From M3007 sp037445225 (GTDB lineage: Bacteria; Bacteroidota; Bacteroidia; Chitinophagales; Saprospiraceae): 64,000 nt of DNA. A program made the translations under genes and the position numbers. This document shows positions 57,281 to 64,000 of the stretch, one piece after another (within the stretch, counting starts at the first letter, position 1; every line of letters starts with the position of its first letter). The notes beneath the pieces are model-generated. The model had not been told where the DNA came from. It was given only the letters and a program-made list of their open reading frames with translations, and did no database searches. The stretch spans positions 1-64,000 of the forward strand of contig JBBIKW010000007.1 in assembly GCA_037445225.1 (NCBI GenBank), given 5' to 3'.

Positions 57281-60127
57281 GCGTTTTGGGCAGATTTTAA
57301 TTGTTCCATGATGCTGTTTTTGATAATCTCGAAGTTATTTTGGGCGAGGATTTTAGGTTTTAGGGTATTCATGTTTGAAATGACTTTGACTAATACCCCG
57401 ATGTTTCGGGCGATTTCATCCCTGACCTTGAAGTCGTCATAGAGAGCCTCCACGTCGGACAATTCCATTTCTTGCATGACTTTTTCCAGATCTTCTGACT
57501 CTTTTCTCCAAAATTTGATGATTTCTGCGCGTTCCAGCGACTCGTAAATTTTTGCATCTTCCAAAACAATCGGATAGATTTTCTGTCGAAACTCCTCCAG
57601 GTCAGAGTTCGACTTTCGATAAATCTCCAGCAGTTCAAACATACAGTAGGGTGAATGGAGGTATTTTTCGCTAATGACCACGACAATAGCTTTTTCACGT
57701 CCGATTTGTCTCATAAACTCGGAGATCAAGCCTCGATAGCCTATATCTTTCTTATCTCAGCGCACATCAAAGCCTTCCTCAACGAGCGCATCGCAGAGTT
57801 CATCCACGATTTTTTCGCGGCTTTCGGCGGTAGTTTCATTTTCGTCACCCCAGGCGTAGGAAAAGAAAATGCTCGGGCGGTCTTCTTTTTTCCGCTTTGG
57901 GAAGAAGGGCTGACCGATTTCCTCCCAATCGTCGAGGGTGCGCCATCTGCCGTTTTTTTCGCCCCATACGGCGAATTCCAAGTACTGCAAAAAGCGGGTA
58001 TTTTTCAAGTTTTGGTTAATGGTTTCCACCTCGCTTCGTATTTTTTCGAAGAGCGCCTCGCACTGCTCGCCTTTTAGTTCGATGAAAATGCTTTTCGATT
58101 GCCAGTCTTCGCTCACATGGGCGTAAGCATGGAGTTGAGGGTCGAAAAAGACGGCATGGTGTTGCCACATCAAGTTATTATAAATCAACGCATTGAGCCG
58201 CACCATCAACTTGTTGAGCGTACCTGCCGGAACGAACGGTTCGAACGCCAATTTTAATTTGAATTCGGGTTGTTGCAAATGTTCCGGCAGTGTTATCGGC
58301 TTTGCAGGCGACAAACAGGGCACAACAAACTCCGGATAGCCCAAGGCATTGGTGCGTTCATAGGCGAGTTCGTAAGCGAGGAGCAGTCTCTTCAGATGCT
58401 CGCGTTCATCTTTGGAGTAGTTTTTTTCGTCCCAGATGACTTCAAAATCGGTAGGTTTAAGAACGCCGCCCACGGCGGATCTGCTATCAATAAGGTCGCA
58501 AAAAGCCTTATTGACCCCCATTAGATTGAGCACAATCCAGTTTTCCAACTGAGGATGGTTGCCGAAGTAGATAACCGTACCCATGCGGTCAAGTATCTGA
58601 ATCCAAGAAGCGGCTTCCTGCTCGTCGAGGTTGTGGGCAGTGCAGATTTCCAAATACGCTTTCCAAATGAGGTGCTTCTCCGCTTGCCGCCCTTCCAGCT
58701 CTTCCTTTACGCTCAACCAAGACTCGGAATAACGGGTGGTGAAAATATCAGGGCTTGCGGAAGGGAGCACTTCCCGAATTTTACTTTCGAGTTGGTCAAA
58801 GTTTCTAAGCTTTAAGCCACTGATTTTAACAAAGCCAATCCAGTTGCCAAAAAGTGGCCGACAATCTGCCTCATTGACCGCCAGCTCCTGCTTGTCAATT
58901 TTGTTGACGATATAAACCACCGGACTGTACTGCTCGTCGGTCACATCAAAGCTGTAGGCATTGACCATGGACATCCAGTATTCAAAGCCAACATAGGCCT
59001 CCTGTTTCTTCTCCGGCGTATTGTCGTAAGCAGTGACGAAAGGGTAGAGTGCTTTGCGCGTGCAAAAAAGCTGTTGCACCTCCCGGTATTTGCCTTGGCC
59101 TCCGAAATCCCGGATATTTAATTGGAAATCAATGGGTCGGTCCAGCCTCGTAATCTCCACGGGAAGATCTTCGATGGAATAGGTTGAAATTTCAAGTCCG
59201 GGCGTTCGGTCGCTGTCTTTGGGTAATGAAGCATTTTTATCGAGCAATTTTACTAGAATGGAAGACTTCCCGGCCATACCGTTGCCCACCAAAACTAACT
59301 TCGCCTGATGCAAGAACTGCGCGTTGCTCTTCTGCAACGAGCGGAGAAAGCTCACCAGGTCGCGCAAACAATTGGTGTTTTCTCCATCGATAATTTCCGG
59401 AGAAACATCCCGCAACGGATTTCCATGCAGGTACAGTGCCTGTAAATGGGGAGCGCAAACGAGATGTGACCGATTGAAGTGTTGGAGTTGGTTGAATTGC
59501 ACATCCAATATTTGCAACTCGGAGCAGCGACCATCTAAATTGAACTTCTGCAGCCGGTTTTTTTTAAATAGATATACTTCGGCTGTTTGAAGCCTTCCGG
59601 CAAGTGCAAAGTCGTTAATTCGTTCTCACTCGCATCCAAAAACACCGGGGCTGGGCAGGCGGTTAGGCGAAGGCTCTTCAAACCGGTCTTTCGCAAGCCT
59701 AAAAATTTCAACCGCCAGAAGCCCTCGGGCAAGTGGAGCTGGGCAATTTGGCACTCACTGGCGTCCAAGCGCTCAAGCGAGGGCAGGGGCGCCGAAAAGA
59801 CAAGCTTTCGGAGGCTTTTGTTTTCCGCTAAGTTCAGCTCGCGCAGATTTGGGAATTCGGCGGAAAAATCGATTTCGCGGTCAGTTTATTTTCTGCGAGG
59901 TACAGGTATTGGAGCGACCAGGTCAGTCCGGGTAAGGCGCAGATTTGCTGCCATTACTCGGAGGTCAGCCTCGCGCGCTAAAAGTTTAAGCTGATGATGT
60001 TGCCCCGGTCATCGAGGGCATAGCGCAGTTCGCCTTCTTTGGCGCGCATCACGGCCTCTGGCGGGACTTGTTTGAAGGGCAGGGGAGAGGGGAGGATGGC
60101 CTGGATCTGCTGAACAAATTCGATCAT
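57277..60127 (-). pseudogene. Decayed LRR-Roc-COR-TIR (Roco/NLR-like) gene
   Basis: From the ATG at 60127 (MIEFVQQIQAILPS) about 950 codons can be followed across frames. Order: leucine-rich repeats (to about 59400), Roc GTPase (P loop VGNGMAGKSS, DFGGQ switch, NKID), COR domain (about 58800-57900), and a C-terminal TIR domain (FFSYAWGDE, then AIVVVISEKYLHSPYCMFELLEIY with the conserved Glu). Lesions: TAG 59978-59980, TAA 59954-59956, a frameshift near 59880, a frameshift at an 8-A run (59558-59565), and TGA 57757-57759, which separates the first TIR motif from the Glu needed by TIR NADases. After each lesion the expected sequence resumes. The architecture parallels NLR immune receptors. Function as an abortive-infection system is inference. 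Confidence 0.85.
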
Positions 60128-60369
60128 AGGCGCTTTTCGCTTTAGTTCTTTGGGCAAATGTATCGATGCGCCGTAAAAATAGTGCCTCGCAGCGGATAAG
60201 CGTGAAAAAAAAATCGCTCCTTGTGGCGCTTTTTTCCCACCACAGAGAGCGCAAAAGGACACAGAGAAAAAGAAGCTTCGAAGGTCCTGGTACTCCCCTG
60301 CGTCCTCCGCGGTCTCTTTCTTTCCATGCGGAGGTCTCAGAGAAGTCCTCAGCCCGAGGGCCGCTTCCT

Positions 60370-61734
60370 CTCCGTATTCGCACGCTGAGCCTGCACCTCA
60401 GGCTAATATTGTCTTCCAAGAAGACGTTGCCCATGACCCAGCCTTGGGTCTTCCCTTCTACCTCGACAAGCGGATGCCATTTCCCGAAAGAGTACGCCCC
60501 GCGGAGGCCGACGAGTCCGCCCCAGCTGCTCTCGGTCGTCGTAAAGGACTGGTCGTTAGGCTGCGTCCGGAACATGGCCCTACCCGAGAAGAGCAACTTG
60601 TCCCTCAGCAATTTTTTGTCGACGATGGAAACTTCCAATCCCCAGAAGGAAGCGTTTAGGTTGTTGTAGTTGCGGAGAGAGAAGAAGAAGTTGTTCTTAG
60701 GCGTCTGCGTCTGATACTAATGTCGTTGCCAAAAGACGTCAACAAATGCCTTACTGCGAGGTTTCCGAAATAGTCTCCTTTGGGAGTGCTTTTCAATTTG
60801 ATCTTAGAGAAGCCGAATAGGTGTGGGGAGATCAAATTCAACCACTGCAAGATTCCCTGTTTTTGAAGGTATTCTATTTCCTCTGAGCTGAGGCTGGTGG
60901 GTTTGATGTATCGGTTGATCCCCACGCCCGAAGGGTGAACACCCCTACTTTCGTAAGGACGGTTGGGATTGAACAATGCATCGACCCAAGCCGTAAAATC
61001 GGGCCCTGTAAAGTCGCGCTTAAGGATATCTGCTCCATCTTCCTCGTTGAGCCTATCGGCCAGATCGTCAAAGTCCTCTGTAGCAGACGACGTTACATAA
61101 ACCGCACTATTCACCGTACTCAACCAGTAGAATGGGACATGAGGTAGACCTTGATAGTAGAAGAAATTGTTCTTTTACAGTGCCTGAATTTGGTAATATT
61201 GTCCCTCGAGCCCAGCAGACCGGAGCCGTATAAAGTGCAAAGTGTGCTCGTTCGATAGCCGAGGTCTTCATCTCTTATTCTACTTCTACTCACATATACA
61301 ACATCCCTGCCGATAGGGAATTTATTCACGTCGTTAAAGCTGTTGATGTCTCTGCGCGTCAACACGGCTCTGTAGTACTCTTCGTGGAGCCAAGCAGTGC
61401 CTAAAGGGATGTATATCGACAATATGTCGAACGCTAGGGCCGCGCCATTAACGAGTAGGGCTCGGGGGAAACGGTCTTCGATGGTTATCGCCCTCTTGAT
61501 GCCGTAGTGCGCTGCTGCGTAGAGGTTGTTCGACACAGCTAGCGATTGCGACATGCTCGGGTTGGCAAAACCGCTGAGAAAGCCTCCGGTGACGTTGCTC
61601 GCGTGTTGCTGATAGGGGAAATCCAAGAGAGGAACATCTAAAATCAGGCGAACTGTATCGGGGGATTTTTGAGCAAAACCATGTGCCGTAGCTAAGGCCA
61701 ACAGGAAAGCAATAAGGGGTAATTTCGTCTTCAT
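60370..61734 (-). pseudogene. Decayed outer-membrane protein gene
   Basis: The ATG at 61734 begins a clear signal peptide (MKTKLPLIAFLLALATAHGF, ending AQ). Frame one reads to about 61250 with AWLHEEYYRAVLTRRDIN. After a frameshift near 61248 the reading continues as AGLEGQYYQIQAL, then TAA at 61175-61177 and KNNFFYYQGLPHVPFYWL, and on through GVHPSGVGINRYIKP. A second frameshift near 60700 leads to NNFFFSLRNYNNLNASFW and the C-terminal strands GKTQGWVMGNVFLEDN. The end is beta-barrel-like; the original stop is not clear, so 60370 is approximate. I do not recognise the family, though the reading resumes coherently after each lesion, which argues for one gene. Homologues should be about 430 residues. 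Confidence 0.7.
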
Positions 61735-62041
61735 CGCTATCTATTTTTTGATGTTTTTTGTGGCGAAACTGTTGTGGGCGTGTTTACACGCGTGAAATAC
61801 AGATCGCACACAAAGAAAATCTTGACAGCGCAAAGAGACAATGCAGGCCTCAATACTTAATAGTTAATTAACCTATTCATCTATCATTGGCTCAAACGGC
61901 TATGGTACGGACGGCTTTTGCTTGCTAACTCTCCGAAAGACTGAACCACAGCAATCTGGGGGGTAGGTAGAGCATATGGGCGGACATCCCGAGGTCGTCC
62001 GCCTGCTGTGATCGGAGATTGGATTTTCCGTACGGGTACGG
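61735..62041. other. AT-rich spacer in the decayed island
   Basis: 307 bases with no gene seen. It holds the region upstream of the broken outer-membrane gene, a 6-bp inverted repeat GCGTGT-TT-ACACGC near 61778 and an AT-rich stretch around 61850-61880. Confidence 0.5.
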
Positions 62042-62528
62042 TTAACCGTTTTTGGGCGGCACCGATACCAGCTGCATAGCGTGTTGAAGGGCAATGCCGG
62101 CCGCACCGCCCAGCCAAGTGTGCCGCGGCCGTTGCACCCAAAACCTTCCACTTCCGTCTATCTATCCAGCGGATCGCAAAGTGGGTTAAAGTTTCTATCA
62201 GACTCAGTGCCGTCAGAAACCAATGCAACCCATTTCCCTGCAGATGGCCCCCCGACCAAATTACCACCGCCACCACCGCGACAAAAACGGCCTGCCCAAT
62301 CCGGTAGAGCACGGCAAGTGCTCTGAGCTAACCTGCCTAAATGCGCGGAAACGACAGAAAGAAGAGGCCCCAGAACAAAAGTATGGTTACAAATCCGGTT
62401 AACGCAATGCCGGCGGGTAAGAGGATAGAGATGGCGCTTTCCAAAGCCATAAAAATCAGCGCCGTGCCTGCCCCAACCATCTAAGGAATAGCAATGGCCG
62501 TCCAGCGCTTCTGAAAAGTAGCTCGCAT
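62042..62528 (-). pseudogene. Decayed small inner-membrane protein gene
   Basis: From the ATG at 62528 one frame reads MRATFQKRWTAIAIP, TAG, then a membrane segment (MVGAGTALIFMALESA), a second one (LTGFVTILLFWGLFFLS), two closely spaced TAG codons, and further membrane segments (AVFVAVVAVVIWSGG, WFLTALSLIETLTHFA). Near 62140 a frameshift leads to a coherent end, HTWLGGAAGIALQHAMQL, with TAA at 62042-62044. The three TAGs are each one change from CAG (Gln). About 160 residues when intact, four membrane segments, function unknown. Confidence 0.6.
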
Positions 62529-62678
62529 ATCCTTCCTTTCCGACGGTAACCTCCCTGAGCGCGTAAAATACAACGACGCAGCCAAAACCTCTCCGCGAGT
62601 ACCTGTGAGGCGTCTGCCACTCCAGCAGAAGTATGCCCTCGTTTGGCAAAAGAGCCGTTGTCGGGTTACTCCGCTTCC

Positions 62679-62872
62679 CTATTCGAAGTGCACATACATG
62701 TACTTGAAATTGATAATCATCACATTGAATTGAGTGAACGGGCCTTGGCCCAGATTACTGTCGAAATACTTGATAAACTTGTAGCTATTTAGGTTGTTGC
62801 GAGCCCATAAGACGGAATATTGCCGTTGGATGTGCTCGCAATGAGAGATTGCCCTGTAATCGTTAGAAACAG
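62679..62872 (-). pseudogene. 3' remnant of an unidentified gene
   Basis: A minus-strand frame without a start codon encodes about 63 residues ending YVHFE before TAG at 62679-62681. It includes YSVLWARNNLNSYKFIKYF and a conserved-looking GQGPFTQFNVMII stretch. Composition (aromatic, balanced) looks like real protein, and the frame is closed upstream by TAA. It overlaps the left end of the inverted-repeat element listed below, so part of the upstream frame may be element sequence. Family not recognised. Confidence 0.35.
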
Positions 62873-63133
62873 ACCATTAAACCATTGATTTCAGAATACA
62901 CTTTTCAGTGTAACCTCCCCCTTCTTTTCCAAGCCTTTGGAAGAGGGAAAAACAGTCGTTGCGTTCTTTGGGTTGAGTTGGCGCTCGCGTTCCGGCACCT
63001 CATTTTGCGACATAGTCACCGCAGCTAATAACCGGGGTATGAACTCGCGACATTCCTCTCTGGCGGCAGGCAGTTTCGTCTCAACCGCTTTGTGATGATA
63101 ACATATTCCCGAAAAAAAGAACCTAAATAGCTA
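62782..63133. mobile_element. Possible MITE-like element with 14-bp inverted ends
   Basis: TAGCTATTTAGGTT (62782-62795) and its exact reverse complement AACCTAAATAGCTA (63120-63133) bound 352 bases. If the outer TA on each side is a target duplication, the element would be GCTATTTAGGTT to AACCTAAATAGC, the TA-flanked form of Tc1/IS630-type miniature elements. No transposase is encoded inside. It sits in a decayed island and appears to interrupt a gene remnant. A single pair could be chance. Confidence 0.3.
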
Positions 63134-63153
63134 CTCGCAATCATCAACACACC

Positions 63154-63187
63154 GGCCACTCCGCCCGCCCAATGGGGCGGAGTGGCC
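63154..63187. terminator. Strong GC-rich hairpin downstream of the LpxL-type gene
   Basis: Perfect 13-bp arms GGCCACTCCGCCC (63154-63166) and GGGCGGAGTGGCC (63175-63187) with an 8-base loop. On the minus strand it lies 193 bases after the acyltransferase stop and is followed by TGTGTTG rather than a clean U-tract, so it may be a terminator or a mobile palindromic repeat. Confidence 0.4.
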
Positions 63188-63379
63188 CAATAATCGCCGA
63201 TGAACTCGACGTTGCACAGGGCAAAAGACAGGCATGCGGAGTTTTTAATGCCGCGAACTTGCGTTCAAACCATAGACCCTTCCATCCAATTCTGCAAATT
63301 GTCGGCCTTAAGTCTGCTGATGGCTCGAAACGACAAAATCGAACATGAGAAGAGACGGCCCTGCCGTCTGCCGGTGAGG

Positions 63380-64000
63380 CTAATGGCGCTGCATTTTCCA
63401 GCGGCGGTGTGTCCACAGCCAGTGGGCGGGCTGGCGCTCGATGACTTGTTGGAGCGCATAGGCGAAAGATTGGGTAATGTGCGCTTCCTCAGCTCCCTCT
63501 GGAGTTGGATAGAGATCGGCAAAGTGCACCTCGTAAAACCCGCGGCGGATGCGCTGGACGTGGAAGAAGACGACAGGGAACGCCATGCGCCGCGCCAGAA
63601 CATCCACTCCGGGTAGCGAGGCCGTCTCCTGGCCGAAGAAGCGGACCCAATGCGCGCCTTTTCGGTGGGAGGGCGACTGGTCGGCCAGGAGAATAAACAC
63701 GGCTGGGATGCCATCGGCCTTGTATTGCCGCATGGCGGCGAACGTCTCCTCCATGGGCACCACGCGCATGCCTGCGCGTTCGCGCGAGCGGTTGATGAAG
63801 GCGTTTAGGTAGCGATTGGAAATAGGCTTATATGCCGTCACAGTGGGGCCATCGAAGAGCGGCGGCATGCTCACCCCAGTGTATTCCCAGTTGGCATAGT
63901 GCCCGCCGCATAGGATTACCGACTTGCCTGCCTTTAGGTGGGTATTCACCACTTCGGGATTGACCGGCCGACACCGGCGCTGAATCTCCGCCGCTGGCAA
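63380..64000 (-). CDS. LpxL/HtrB-type lipid A acyltransferase (5' end beyond window)
   Basis: The last 206 codons of a lysophospholipid/lipid A acyltransferase; the start lies beyond the right edge, as the first codon in view is an internal TTG (Leu). LCGGHYANWEY corresponds to the family GHxGNWE region, followed by ERAGMRVVPM, LLADQSPSHRKG, and the terminal WLWTHRRWK, which is typical of LpxL/LpxM. These inner-membrane enzymes add secondary acyl chains to lipid A. The normal length is about 290-310 residues, so roughly 90-100 are missing. It marks the right border of the decayed island. Confidence 0.9.
   Translation of the reverse strand: MPAAEIQRRCRPVNPEVVNTHLKAGKSVILCGGHYANWEYTGVSMPPLFDGPTVTAYKPISNRYLNAFINRSRERAGMRVVPMEETFAAMRQYKADGIPAVFILLADQSPSHRKGAHWVRFFGQETASLPGVDVLARRMAFPVVFFHVQRIRRGFYEVHFADLYPTPEGAEEAHITQSFAYALQQVIERQPAHWLWTHRRWKMQRH

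Noticed and set aside
56552..62528. Reassignment of TAG or TAA to glutamine
   Set aside because: Intact genes in the same window end at TAG, TAA and TGA at normal protein ends (for example TAG after the photolyase), and frameshifts occur in the same island, so decay is the simpler reading.

Overview
The window reads as a chromosomal segment of a Bacteroidota bacterium, most likely Saprospiria-like; the lineage is inferred from gene content, not from a marker gene. The supports are three very large secreted proteins carrying type IX secretion (T9SS) C-terminal signals of both the B kind (gliding-motility type) and the A kind, choice-of-anchor L, SprB and HYR modules, a DUF6089 outer-membrane protein, and TAnnTTTG promoter -7 elements in front of several genes. 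Gene density is high and convergent neighbours are packed tightly (11, 14 and 34 bp between stops). LAYOUT. 1-3850: a surface adhesin-like gene on the minus strand that is open to the left edge (at least 1,283 codons). 4.5-9.4 kb: FeS-type photolyase/cryptochrome, MscS channel, ClpS, AhpE-like peroxiredoxin, xylulokinase. 9.7-17.3 kb: a 2,531-residue T9SS cargo with 17 consecutive Ig/PKD-like repeats. 17.7-18.7 kb: CorA-type transporter. 18.9-26.1 kb: a six-gene minus-strand surface-polysaccharide operon (wlbB-like, wlbA-like, Wzc tyrosine autokinase, Wzx flippase, GT2 glycosyltransferase, rfbF). 26.2-29.5 kb: a T9SS type A adhesin-like protein. 29.6-32.6 kb: response regulator, histidine kinase and UDP-GlcNAc 2-epimerase in one operon. 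32.8-35.2 kb: patatin phospholipase and GlgC. 35.3-43.8 kb: NlpE/META lipoprotein, WD40-like/amidohydrolase fusion, PhoD phosphatase, GpsA, DUF1800 protein. 43.9-47.6 kb: an FMO / ferredoxin-reductase / PlsC-type operon. 47.8-53.8 kb: lipase, DUF6089 protein and a second choice-of-anchor L T9SS cargo paralogous to the 2,531-residue one. 53.9-56.2 kb: 3-hydroxyacyl-CoA dehydrogenase, ECF-like sigma factor and a TPR membrane protein that looks like its anti-sigma partner. 56.5-63.1 kb: a decayed accessory island. 63.4-64.0 kb: an LpxL-type acyltransferase running off the right edge. The most notable region is the decayed island. It holds the remains of an NLR-like LRR-Roc-COR-TIR protein whose 3' end overlaps, by ATGA, a formylglycine-generating-enzyme-like gene. 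Both are interrupted by in-frame stops, and the LRR part also by frameshifts. One stop lies in the TIR domain between its first beta strand region and the conserved Glu. Neighbouring outer-membrane and inner-membrane protein genes carry similar lesions, mostly explainable as C-to-T changes in Gln or Arg codons, while every other gene in the window is intact. HOW IT WORKS TOGETHER. Most of the window builds or decorates the envelope: exported repeat proteins, polysaccharide assembly, phospholipid synthesis and remodelling (GpsA, PlsC-like, LpxL-like, patatin, lipase), and envelope sensing (two-component pair, sigma/anti-sigma pair, NlpE-like lipoprotein, MscS). Many proteins begin at ATG codons internal to longer open frames; the starts given here follow signal peptides, gene spacing and promoter elements.
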